From NCBI GenBank assembly GCA_965153355.1, contig OZ231128.1, forward strand, positions 13,268,001 to 13,332,000: a stretch of DNA of 64,000 bases. Reading direction: 5' to 3'. This DNA comes from Flaccisagitta enflata. Taxonomy: Eukaryota > Chaetognatha > Sagittoidea > Aphragmophora. A model generated the notes under the pieces. The model saw only the letters and a list, made by a program, of their open reading frames with translations. It ran no database searches and was not told the DNA's origin. This document shows, piece by piece, positions 1 to 10,869 of this stretch; the stretch's first letter is position 1; each line of letters starts with the position of its first letter. The position numbers and the translations under genes are program-made.

Positions 1-110
1 GAAGGGAAAAACAAGGCCGGATACACGGCTGCCCCAATCGCGTGTGGGTGGGTAGGGCAGTATTTGAGTTACTAGAGCATTTGGCATTGGGGTAGGAAAA
101 GTGAGGCCAA
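1..110 (-). mobile_element. GTCG-hairpin element, one end only
   Basis: Begins with the family end AACAAGGCCGGATACACGGC, then a GTGTGGGTGGGTAGGGCAG stretch and a 'TTTGAGTTACTAGAGCATTTGG' type stretch seen in the copies at 14121, 48060 and 49583. The hairpin end is missing, so this is a truncated copy in minus orientation (hairpin end taken as the start of the family consensus). Confidence 0.6.
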
Positions 111-127
111 AGACCGCGAATACATGA

Positions 128-393
128 AGAGGTCGCCGAAGGGCAATCTGTGGTCAGCGATACCCGTTGCCCGGCCCTGCTTTGCGTGATTGTAAATTGG
201 AATGAGAGGAAGCAGCTAGCAGGGCAGCGGGGACAAAGTCTTGTAGAACACGGGGACTGAGAGGGCAGATTTAAGGCCTGAGAGGGCAGATTTCAGGCCT
301 GAGAGGGCCTGGGGATGGACGAACGAACGGATGAACGAAAGTCCCCCTGTGTTCTATAGGACTTTGTCCTCTTTGGGGCTGCTGTCCAAAAAG
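128..393. mobile_element. GGGCAGCGG composite element with short minisatellite
   Basis: An outer arm (GTCGCCGAAGGGCAATCTG..GATACCCGTTGCCC) leads into a left terminus around 214-262 (GCAGGGCAGCGGGGACAAAG..CACGGGGACT). Three units of a 20-bp 'AGGCCTGAGAGGGCAGATTT' repeat follow. The right terminus at 336-388 (AAAGTCCCCCTGTGTTCTA..GGGGCTGCTGTCC) is the reverse complement of the left one. Same architecture as the copy at 34835-35469. No ORF. Confidence 0.65.
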
Positions 394-401
394 TAAATAG
401 T

Positions 402-790
402 CACAAAAGCGCTAGATGGTCAGTGGTACCCGTGCCCTGCCTGTGTAGGTTGGGATTGAAGTTGAGAGAGGTAGCAGGGCAGTCGCTCTGAAGGGGCCGA
501 TGACCTTTGCTTTCACACATGAGGAAATATTTCCTTCTCCTTCTTCTAGTGGTTGGGATTTGGGTTTACGAGCTGGGATTTAGGCTTTGAGTCTGGGACT
601 AAGGTTCTAGGACTGGGATTTAGGCCTTGGGGCTGGGATTTGGGCCCTGGGGCTGGGGTTTGGGCCTTGAGGCTTGGATCGGGGCCTGAGGGCTGGGCCG
701 TGGGGGGTGAAAGATGGAAGGAGGACAAGGAGAAGGAGGAATTTCGCAACGCATAGGTCCGAAGGCCCTGAAGGAGCCGCTGCCCAAAAG
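402..790. mobile_element. GGGCAGCGG composite element, 'GATGACC' subtype
   Basis: Outer arm 402-440 (CACAAAAGCGCTAGATGGTC..GGTACCCGTGCCCTGCC). Left terminus 470-535 carries GGGCAGTCGCTCTGAAGGGG and CCGATGACCTTTGCTTTCAC. The interior 553-712 is a G-rich minisatellite of about 20 bp (TTTGGGCCTTGAGGCTGGGA type). Right terminus 738-786 is a diverged inverted copy ending in GAGCCGCTGCCC. The 107-aa and 67-aa frames across the array come from lack of stops in the repeat and are not genes. Confidence 0.65.
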
Positions 791-892
791 GGGACTGGCA
801 GACCGACGGACGGGTTATAGAGTCGCGCAGCATCCGACTAAAAACAAGAATCCTCCATAAAATGAGCAAAAGTAGAATAAGAAAGGAGGAAA

Positions 893-960
893 ATTAGAGT
901 TTGAGCGTGAAAAGAAACAAGACCGGATACAGATTTGCCCCAGTTCAGTCCAGAGTGAGC
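893..960 (-). mobile_element. GTCG-hairpin element fragment
   Basis: Short diverged stretch AACAAGACCGGATACAGATT followed by TGCCCCAGT, matching the CCTTGTT-end of the family. Nothing else of the element is left. Confidence 0.4.
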
Positions 961-1355
961 TGTGAGCATTACTGGCAAGGGCTAGATACCTAATATATGA
1001 GAGGGAATCCAAAAACAGTCAATTATCATCTACAAATGTAAATTCATCAATGTAGCAAAAAAAAAAAAAACAGAAAAACAACCGGTCAACAAATCGTTCG
1101 CCTAGTGGGAGGAAAAACAGACTGACAAAGCGGCGCAATAACGTTTCATGATGTGGTCATGCACAAAATTGACAAAAGACAGACTAGAACTAGAAGCTTC
1201 AAAGTTGGAACGCATAATGATACCAAGGGACGGACCAACGCGATTGACTAACTGACCAATTCAGTACAGACGACTCTGTACGCAATAACGCGCAAGTTCA
1301 TGCGAAATGGTAACACTAAAAGTCTGAAGAGAAGATGCGTGCGAAAAACAAAGGG

Positions 1356-1512
<157 letters not shown>

Positions 1513-1685
1513 TAGTGGAGAGAAATTATTGGGATTTAAAAGTTGAAATGAATGTTTGAGCATATGAATTTGAGAGCAAGGAATTCGAAATGAAAAATCG
1601 AAATTCCAAATCTATAAAATGAAACTGCGGAGATGGGAAAAGTTTAATTAATCAGAGAATCCTCGTTTTCTTTCCTCCTTTTTTT

Positions 1686-2047
1686 AGTTGCGTGCACGCG
1701 ACTCTACAACCCGCTTTGTCCGTCCGTCCATCCATCCGTCCGTCCGCCTGTTCGTTTGTCGCTCATCCATCTGTTGGTCCATCAAACTTTACCTTTATTC
1801 ATTTCTAGTCATTTTAGGTCATTTTTAGTCTTTCTAAGTCATTCTAGGACATTCTGGGTCATTGTAAGTCATTTTAGGTCATTTTAGGTTATATTAAGTC
1901 ACATAATCTTGGTTAATCTGGTCATTTATGTCATTTGGTGTCATTTTATGTCTTTTCAAGTCATTTTAAGTCATCTTAAGTCATTCAATGTCAATTTGAG
2001 TCATCTTAAGTTATTTATGTCCCGCGCGCGCGGTGTTGGCCTTGTTT
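1686..2047 (+). mobile_element. GTCG-hairpin element, GTCATTTTA subtype
   Basis: Starts with the palindromic hairpin AGTTGCGTGCACGCGACT, continues CTACAACCCGCTTTGTCCGT and a CCGT/CCAT tandem tract, and ends CGCGCGCGGTGTTGGCCTTG. Between them lies a decamer-like array of TCATTTTAGG / AAGTCATTTT units (1800-2010). A longer copy of the same subtype lies at 21730-22294, and a tail of a third at 56337-56476. Confidence 0.75.
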
Positions 2048-2067
2048 TTTCTTTGCTTTCTCTTTTC

Positions 2068-2150
2068 TTTTTGTCGCATGCGCCTCTAAATCCCGCTTTG
2101 TTAGCTCGTCCATCAGTCCGTCTTTCAATCGATCGGTCCCCCTTTTACTT
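2068..2150 (+). mobile_element. GTCG-hairpin element, 5' fragment
   Basis: TTGTCGCATGCGCCTCTAAA then TCCCGCTTTGTTAGCTCGTC and a CCATCAGTCCGTC tract match the hairpin end of the family. It follows directly on the preceding copy and has lost its other end. Confidence 0.5.
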
Positions 2151-2451
2151 TCCATGCTTTTTTTGCGTATTCAACATATTTCCATAATGATATATATCAT
2201 TATGGATCATTGTGTATACACAGACTGATGAAACTTTGTACAATAAAGGTGAGAAAATGGAATCATGATGGTCCACATTTAGGAGGAAAAACACATTGAC
2301 ACATGAACATTGTAACATTGTAATATTGGGTAAAATGCATACTTCTAGTCGGGCTTGTGTGAGGAAATTTCATTTGAGGAGCTACTAGATGGCATTGACC
2401 CACTACGGTAAGATTACATCTTTCTAGCCCAACTAGAAGTACAGTGGGACC

Positions 2452-3469
2452 TCGGTTTAAGGGATTTCTAGGGACTGACTATTTTTGTCTCTTAACACCC
2501 TGTGCAGGAAATTTGGCACAAACATATTGACATAAAAACGATATTTCTAGATGGCCCAGTGAGTTGAAATTTGAAACATAACCTCCTGACTTGCTCTACT
2601 GGACGTAAGAATGCGCCGTTGATCAGTCATGCGACCACTCTCTGCCATAGAAAGCTTCAAACTAGAAATGCGGTGTTAGATTTTGATGGGTTTTGAAGGG
2701 AAACACTTATACTTGAGGCCATTTTAGAACTACTGGGGTGGTCTGAAGCAAGCAGTGTATGCAGGGGGTTACTAAGTTGAGTCCCTCAATGATGTGCAGC
2801 ACCGGATCCACGCCAAAATCTGCAAAATCGACTGACAAGTTATCATCTATCTTTTTGCTTGATCAAAGACAAAATTGTCAAATCTGCGACTTATAGACCC
2901 TATTTGACAATCAAATAAATTGATATTTACTGCTTTTTGACTCTTACGTATTTATGATAACAATGTTTTTGCATTCCAGCCATATTTTGGACAGATTTTA
3001 TCTATTTTGAACAGTTATCAATTGTTTTATTGGACTTGTGCCAAATTTCCTGCTCAGGGTGTTAAATCCGAAATCCCTTATATTGAATTCATGTTTTATT
3101 AAGGATTTCTATATTAGTTACCAAGGATTACCAAATTCATATTGTAACCGCATCCTTTTGCTTTAAGTATGTTGATCAATAATGGCAGGATATTCATGGC
3201 ACAGGAAATATTTCATTATTTTCTAACAAATTTTTTCTTAAAAATTATCTCAAAATACCATTTTTTTGTCAAAATTCATCAAATTTACCTAAAATTTCCC
3301 CTGATTTCAAAAACTTGTCTCTTAAATCCGAATATTCCTTAAATAGAGGTTCCTTAAATAGAGGTTTTTTAACATTGGAAAAACCTGGAAAAATTTGGGA
3401 CCAGACAGTGTTGTCTCTTAAATGCGGATATCCTTTAAATAGAGGTGCCACTAAGGTGGGATTCCACTG
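2452..3469. mobile_element. pogo/Tigger-like TIR element with TA flanks
   Basis: Left terminus CAGTGGGACCTCGGTTTAAG and right terminus (reverse complement) CAGTGGAATCCCACCTTAG, each bordered by TA (2450-2451 and 3470-3471). TA target duplication and a CAGT..CCTC-type TIR are typical of pogo/Tigger elements of the Tc1-mariner superfamily. The interior repeats TTGTCTCTTAAATCCGAA-like motifs. No transposase ORF, so it is non-autonomous. It carries a nested insertion at 2496-3061. Confidence 0.7.
2496..3061. mobile_element. nested TIR element flanked by TTAA (piggyBac-like)
   Basis: Left end CACCCTGTGCAGGAAATTTG; right end reverse-complements to CACCCTGAGCAGGAAATTTG. Both sides are bordered by TTAA (2492-2495, 3062-3065). 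TTAA target duplication is the hallmark of piggyBac; the host element has intact TCTTAAATCCGAA motifs elsewhere that serve as the pre-insertion sequence. No ORF. Confidence 0.65.
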
Positions 3470-3524
3470 TATGATCATATGGTTCGCCTAAATATGGCCG
3501 CAGATTTTTGCCCTGGAATTGTTT

Positions 3525-3962
3525 TAACCAGTCGCCTAAGGGCAATGTGTGGTCAGCGGTTGCCCTGCTTTGCATGGTTGTGAATCAGAATGAGAGGAAG
3601 CAGATCAGGGGCCCCAGGAAGCAGGGCAGCGGCCCCTAAGGGGATGAAGTCCTGTAGACTAAACGGGGACTTTTGTTCGGCCTGAAATCTACCCTCTCAG
3701 GCCTTAAATCTGAGAGGGCATATCTAGGGCCTGAGAGGACAGGTTTCACGCCAGAGAGGGCAAATTTTAGGCCTGAGAGGGCTGATTCAAGGACATAGAG
3801 GGCAGATTTAAGGACTGAGAGGGCATATTCCAGGCTTGAGAGGGCAGATTTAAGGCCTCTCAGGCCTGGGGAAGATGAACGAACAAACAAACAAACAGAC
3901 AAACAAACTAAAGACCCACTTTGTTCAACAGGACTTCGTTCCCTACGGGGCCGCTGCCCAAA
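3525..3962. mobile_element. GGGCAGCGG composite element with minisatellite
   Basis: Outer arm 3528-3580 (GTCGCCTAAGGGCAATGTGT..GGTTGCCCTGC). Left terminus 3623-3680 (GGGCAGCGGCCCCTAAGGGG ATGAAGTCCTGTAGA..). The array 3684-3872 consists of AGGCCTGAGAGGGCAGATTT-like units. Right terminus 3905-3960 (TTCAACAGGACTTCGTTCCC..GGGGCCGCTGCCC) is inverted. GAAC/AAAC tandem sequence precedes the right terminus. Confidence 0.7.
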
Positions 3963-4409
3963 AAGCATATCAGTAAAGCAGATGTCCAGATCGGAAACCG
4001 AATCTCAAATTCATAACTATTCGTTATCTGAACATGATTTGTTTTCTTTAGTGACTCTTCCATAGCACTGTTACTCGAGAGAAAAAAGAAACGTGGGATA
4101 CACAACTGCGATCATAGAGGGGCATCAGAAGTAAAAAAAAAAAGTCAGGAAACTACAGCTCAAATTTCATCCTACTGGGGCAACTCGAAGTTTGGTTTCC
4201 ATGCTCTTTAAACTCACATGGCTTTACGCCTAATTGTGGGACATGTGTTATATCTAAGACATATCAAGTCTGAACGCGCAACCACAGAGTAACTCAGAGT
4301 CAGAGGCGCAACCACTGAGTGCCCAATAGTGGCAAGGCAAACGTCAAGTCATAAATCGATCACAAAGTGGAAAACCCAATACAAGTGAACGCGGAACCAA
4401 TTGCTTACT

Positions 4410-4692
4410 CCGTCTCAGTCTCAGTCTCAGTCTCAGTCTCAGTCTCAGTCTCAGTCTCTGTCTCTGTCTCTCTTTCTCTTTCTCTTTCTCTTTCTCTTTT
4501 TCTCTTTCTTTTTCTTTCTTTTTCTTTCTTTTTCTCTTTCTCTTTCTCTTTCTCTTTTTCTTTCTCTCTTTCTCTTCCCCTTCCCCTTCTGTTTCTCTTT
4601 CACTTCTCTTTCCCTTCTCTTTCCCTTCTCTTTCCCTTCTCTCTCTCTCTCTCTCTTTTTCTGCTTCTCTCCTTTACTTCTTTCTTCTTTAT
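4410..4692. repeat. (TCAGTC)n and pyrimidine-rich simple repeat
   Basis: About eight TCAGTC units pass into TCTGTC, then TTTCTC-type tracts and short CT runs, an all-pyrimidine block on the plus strand. Confidence 0.95.
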
Positions 4693-4899
4693 AACCCTTT
4701 CGTACGCACGCATTTGATAAAGATTCCCTAAATTTCTTGAGTCCTGAATTATGGATGAAAATAAGTAGGAAATGGAATGGAGAATGAGCGCATTTATCAT
4801 TGAACGTCTTTTAGAAATGCATTCTTCTTTTGTTCATGTTTCCGTATATATTCCTTGAGTGTCTCTTTGAAGGGCTTTGGCTACCTACGCCTCTGAAAA

Positions 4900-5190
<291 letters not shown>

Positions 5191-5501
5191 CAGTCAGTGG
5201 ACAAAACACTATAGGTATATATATTATATCACTGGCTTCGATCCATCATACTGCTCAAGAACAAAATATTATATACGACAATCAGTTGCTTAAGCTACAG
5301 CCGGCTGTAACAAACAAAATGTTGTATTCAATAACGGGTTGTTAGAATTACAGCCGGCTGTAATGCTACAATTTTGTAACATTACAGCCGGGTCTTATTT
5401 AAACCACTGGTTGTTGCATATAATATTTTGTTTACTATCAGCATGTTAGATCAAAACCAACGGTTTGATATATATACCTATTATGTTTTGTCCGCTGACT
5501 G
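5191..5501. mobile_element. 311-bp palindromic TIR element (GTCAGTGGACAAAAC family)
   Basis: Left end CAGTCAGTGGACAAAACACT ATAGGTATATAT; right end is its inverted copy (ATATATACCTATTATGTTTT GTCCGCTGACTG). ACAT flanks both sides, a possible 4-bp target duplication, and the element splits a (CA)n tract. The inside contains three TTACAGCCGGCTGTAA-type palindromes. A longer relative lies at 47957-48674. No ORF; superfamily unknown. Confidence 0.75.
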
Positions 5502-5570
5502 ACATGCACACAAAGAAACTCACAACTTACAACAGCGCGGTTTTTTTGTCACATCCAACTTGAGCTTCAA

Positions 5571-5640
5571 GAACTGACCAAAAGACCTTGGACCAACGGA
5601 CTGATGGACAAACAAAGCTTCTTATAGAGTAATGAGTCAC
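5571..5640 (-). mobile_element. GTCG-hairpin element, hairpin-end fragment
   Basis: GGACCAACGGACTGATGGAC followed by AAACAAAGCTTCTTATAGAG matches the tandem tract and 'AAAGCCTCTTATAGAGTCGC' hairpin side of the 17654 and 56157 copies. The hairpin itself is degraded. Confidence 0.45.
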
Positions 5641-5769
5641 CATGACTAGAAACTGTGTTGTTTTATTCATTCCCTCGCCATTAGTAGGCGAAAGTCTGGT
5701 GACAGTGAATAATGTTTGTTGTAAAGAAATGGGGGAAATTCACCCGAGGACGCAGGCCGACATCTCTCA

Positions 5770-6095
5770 TCCGCATCCCTCGCCAACCCCCCAACCCATC
5801 ACCTTCACCTCTTGTGACGCTCATCGCTTCTTCATCACCCCCCCCCCCATAGCTTATCATCCTCATCTCATGTCACCCTCATCTCTGCCTCATCACCCCC
5901 CCCCATAGCTTATCATCCTCATCTCATGTCACCCTCATTTCTGCCTCATCACCCCCCCCCCCCCCATAGCTTATCATCTTCATCTTAAGTCACCCTCATC
6001 TCTGTTTCATCACCCCTTCCCCCCCATAGCTTATCATCCTCATCTCATGTCACCCTCATCTCTGCCTCATCACAACCCCCCCCCCCCCTTCTTCT
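5770..6095. repeat. ~60-bp minisatellite, about five units
   Basis: Units read CCCCCCATAGCTTATCATCC, then TCATCTCATGTCACCCTCAT and TCTCTGCCTCATCA, with variable C-runs of 7-13. The 88-aa and 61-aa frames here follow the repeat. Confidence 0.85.
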
Positions 6096-6307
6096 CTGGA
6101 TTACGCTCTAAAGGTCAGACGCTTTCGTTGTGTACTGCTTTTTTGTAAGACCAAAGTGACTTTTTGAAAGCTTTCTTTTGGACAGGAAATGGTAAGGTTA
6201 GGGGGGGGGAGATAAGGCCAGACGGAAAGGGTAAGATATTGAGGAAATCGTATAGTAAGCATGGTATGGAGACGAAATTCAGCGGGACTTCTTGATGGGA
6301 CTGGATA

Positions 6308-7269
6308 ACCATGGCAAAATAAAAAAAAGACAGTAATTTTCAAAATGATATTGTGAACTCATTTTTCAGAGCAGCTTTATAATTTTTTAGACTAGGATAG
6401 TTTGTCAAATTTGCCACCTGGTCAAAAAATCAGATCTTGAAAAAGTTGTTTTTGCACCTGTAGCATTGAGTTTTGCAAAATTTGTCCATTGAACCATCGC
6501 CGAATAGGTTTCAGTTTAGATCCAACTTTGAAAATTTACTGTGAGCTCAACTTTTAGAGCAAGATCAATATTTTTGAGATAGTGATAGCAGGTCAGATTA
6601 TTGACACAGCAAAAAAATCAAAATTCAAAAAAATGTATTTTTGTACCTTCTACATCAATTCTTGTAAAATCTTTCAAAACTGGATATCAATACTAGAGTT
6701 TTTATTGGAGGTCTATTCACAAAAATTGATGATACCGATGCAAAAATACACTTTTTTGAGTTCTGATTTTTTTGCTGTGTCAAAAACTTGTTATACTATC
6801 ACCAACTAAAAAAATTGCGAAGCTACTAAAAAAAATGAACATTTGAAATCCTTTCTAGATAAATGTTTTTTTATTTTAGCCATCCAACTTCAACTGATTT
6901 TATAAAAATTGGTATTGCAGCTACAAAAATAAACTTTTTTGAGTTCTTTTTTTTTTTTTTGCTTTGTCAGAAATTTGACATGCTATCACCATCTCAAAAA
7001 TTTTGATCTTGCTCAAAAAATTGAGCTCACAGTCAATTTTCAAAGTTAGGTCTAAACTGAAATGGAAACCTGCTCGGCGATTGTTCAATAGACAAATTTT
7101 GCAAAAATCAATGCTATGGGTGCAAAAATCAATTTTTTCAAGATCTGATTTTTTTGCTTGGTAGCAAATTTGAAAAACTATCATGGTCTAGAAAATCATA
7201 AAGCTGCTCTAAAAAATGAGCTCACAATATCATTTTGAAAATTACTGTCTTTTTTTATTTTGCCATAGT
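6308..7269. mobile_element. 960-bp foldback element flanked by TA
   Basis: Left end ACCATGGCAAAATAAAAAAA AGACAGT; right end reverse-complements to ACTATGGCAAAATAAAAAAA GACAGT. TA borders both (6306-6307, 7270-7271). The two halves are inverted copies for several hundred bases, for example CTGTGAGCTCAACTTTTAGA at 6539 against the TTGAGCTCACAG strand near 7020. No coding capacity. Same TIR type as the elements at 14790 and 22383, hence a Tc1/mariner-type MITE family. Confidence 0.75.
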
Positions 7270-7271
7270 TA

Positions 7272-8640
7272 TTTTTGACCATTAAAGAGGGGACGGTTAT
7301 CATGAGACTTAGCAATTGAAATCTTTCTTATGATTTTCTTTGCAAAAAAAATTTGTTTGGTGATATCTTTCATTCAATTCAGTTCAATTTAATTAACTTC
7401 TATTTTCGTCAACATAAAATGCGACAATCCAAACATCAATCGCAATTCGACTTTGTCTACTACATGAGTATTGAGTAATGTCAAAGTCATTTGATTAATG
7501 AAAAGTTTACGGCATAAGGTTATATCATGTTCGCGCGACTCATCACCTTGATGAAGGACCGCCAAATCTCATCGTAATCAGACATCATGCATCATACCCT
7601 TCTGAAAACATTTCTTCGGCTTTTCAAACATTATTGCAATACAATTGTGACCATATAACTCTCAAATCTGCTATACTTTGCCAATGGCGAAATCCAAAAG
7701 TACGACATTCAGCTGTATTTAAAGCCACTTTAAGTTGATTCATTTGTGAACCTCAGTTTGCATAAAGTAACTGCATTAACACATTCTCCATCGGTTTCCA
7801 AACACTTGAAGGGATTGATTTTACGCCTCAAAAAAAAAAACAAAAAACAAAAAAAAAAACACGCAATTCTTCAGCGAGCAGAAATGTGAAACTATCATTG
7901 GAATTGGATGGAAACCTGAATATCTTCATTATTTAACATATACTCGATTTCTGTTTCATGTATGGTTTTTTTTTGCCAGTGATGATATAAGTTTACTGAT
8001 CTTATCAAATACCATTACCCTTGTTTTGGCAACGTGCAACATAACATTGTAAATAATGATTATTCAATGTCTTGTAATTACTTCAATTTATTATCAAATG
8101 AAAAAATAACCTTTATCAAAGGGGAAATTTCAAATCACTCAATTTTTTTTTCCTTCCTTTCACTTACTTTCCCTTCATTCGCCCTATTACAAATACTCTA
8201 AATTCTTTGAACAGGTAATCATCTTATCATTTTTCCTGAATTTCATTGTCATTCTCATTCGATTTGATTGGCTATTGCTCCATACTTTTTAAAACTATTG
8301 TTGAAAAAAATGTCTTCTTTTTGTCACGACGGATATTGAAGATAAGCACTGCATTATGCAAAATCAATCATAGTACTGAGCACATGTTTCAACCTCAAAT
8401 TTTGTTTTGCTTAGAAGTGGCCATAACTGAACAAAATTTTTTACTCCAAAAAGATGTGACTGAGGACGACGCTTACTATGACCTCTTAAGGTTCACACGC
8501 ACAAAGACACAAACGCACATCTCACGCACAATATTAGTGTTCACACGCTAAGGGTTCACACATTCATACGCACATGTCATCCACACTCACAAATGTACAT
8601 GTCACCCACACTCTGAGGGTTCACACCCACAAACGCGCGT
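7272..8640. other. AT-rich unassigned stretch
   Basis: Apart from an A-rich run (7830-7859) and short CACA-rich tandem words (8485-8640), I see no gene, TIR pair or repeat family. The 101-aa frame at 8246-8551 lacks splice context and runs into the CACA tract. Confidence 0.5.
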
Positions 8641-8814
8641 ATGTCACGCGTTCTGTCCAAGAATTTTCTTGACTTTTCACTCTCACGTAGATCTTTTTTT
8701 TATTTCCCTTTCCTTCGTCCCAGCGAGGCTTTTCTCGCAAGAGTTTTCTTTCACGTTTAGACAAGCTGTATGGAACTGGAAGGGATGTCTCTCTTTCTCT
8801 CTTGATCTTGTCAA

Positions 8815-8816
<2 letters not shown>

Positions 8817-8870
<54 letters not shown>

Positions 8871-8935
8871 ACTCTCACTCACTCACTCACTCACTCACTG
8901 CGCTGCAACCGTACTCACTCACTCTACTCACTCAC
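8817..8935. repeat. (CT)n and (CTCA)n microsatellite
   Basis: About 50 bp of CT followed by ACTC/CTCA units. Confidence 0.95.
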
Positions 8936-9097
8936 TACTGCAGTTAAAATATGAATATAGTTGAGCTTTCGTTGATCAAATAGAAAGTCTCGGACGGATG
9001 GGCAGGGGCAGTCCTACAGTTCTACAGCACAACGGTATTTCACACTTACATACCTTACATAAAATACTAAATAAAGACAAGACTATATTTCAGGATT

Positions 9098-9166
9098 GTG
9101 ACAAGCGTCGGAGAACATACCGACCGACACAGCAAGGTGTAGAGTTGCGTGCACGCGACTTGAAAA
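9098..9166 (-). mobile_element. GTCG-hairpin element, hairpin end
   Basis: ATACCGACCGACACAGCAAG GTGTAGAGTTGCGTGCACGC GACTT: tandem tract, GTGTAGAG box and terminal hairpin in minus orientation; the other end is missing. Confidence 0.55.
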
Positions 9167-9360
9167 CGGTTTTCCTCATGTTTTATGAATTGTATATGTT
9201 TGAAAATGCTCCATCAACAACGATGGATAATTTGTTCTTCTTTCTGGTGAGGGATTGAAAAATAATCCAACTTTAATGGAGAGAAAGATCAGTCTTAATG
9301 AAATGGAAGAGAGTCCTGTGAATTCAATTACCGCAGGCATCTTACCGGTTATCTCACGTT

Positions 9361-10006
<646 letters not shown>

Positions 10007-10029
10007 TTCATAGCTTATTTTCCGCCACT

Positions 10030-10865
10030 GACGTTGGCGTCTTTGCATCTTTTATGTTTCAATAGGAAAACCGATCCCAATGGATGTTGATAAACTATGA
10101 CGTCGTAATCTCAATTGTTCTCATTATGAGGCTTAATAACAAGACCTTTATGTCATCATTTCAAACTTTTCCTCTATCGTGATGTTATTTCTCTATCCGT
10201 CTATTATTGTGGTCAAGGTGGTGTCATCAGACTTATCACTGTCATTCTTATGCCGTTGGTGTTGTTGCAATACCATTTCATTCGGGTTTCACACAGAAAA
10301 GACAGACAAGCAATGAGAAAGATACGTACACACACTTTCCCCGATAGCCCTATAAAGTTGGGCATCAATGTCCATAGATCAGACCATGTTTCTAATGTTT
10401 TATGAGGTATTAGGACCTAGAAAAACATGGCGGCAAATTTTTTCTCACGCTGAAATTTTGTAAATATATCATATTATAAGAATATGATAATGTTTCTTAA
10501 TTTGGTGGGTCCCAAAGCAAATGTTTTCAGGTCTGCTCTTTCAGATATCTCTGCTAAAAAAGCAACTTTTGAAAGAGCAAGTGTCTACATCAGAAAATCT
10601 ACAAGATGACCTAATCTGGTTTTTGTAGCTTTAACCGTTTAGAAATGGCGAGCAAAAACGTGAAAACAGTCAAATTTAAATTGGTTGAAAAATAATATAT
10701 TGTAACTACTGAAGCTCATTCTTTACTAGTTATCATAATTTTGGTCCAGTCACTCTTTTGAACAGCCAAAAGCAATGAGTAGTTAGCAACATCCTTTGAG
10801 TGAGGGGATCAGGGTTGTGGCCTCAAAAGGGATGAGGTCTGGTAAGCTAAATGGGTAATCCAGCT
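10030..10865. other. unassigned single-copy-like stretch
   Basis: AT-rich DNA without an ORF or recognised repeat termini. 10550-10660 contains words such as TTAACCGTTTAGAAATGGCG that also occur in the interiors of the TA elements further right, so an old element may lie here, but I cannot find its ends. Confidence 0.4.
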
Positions 10866-10869
10866 TGGA

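Noticed and set aside
8246-8551. 101-codon plus-strand frame
   Set aside because: No splice signals, no recognised family and its C-terminal part is encoded by a CACA-rich repeat.
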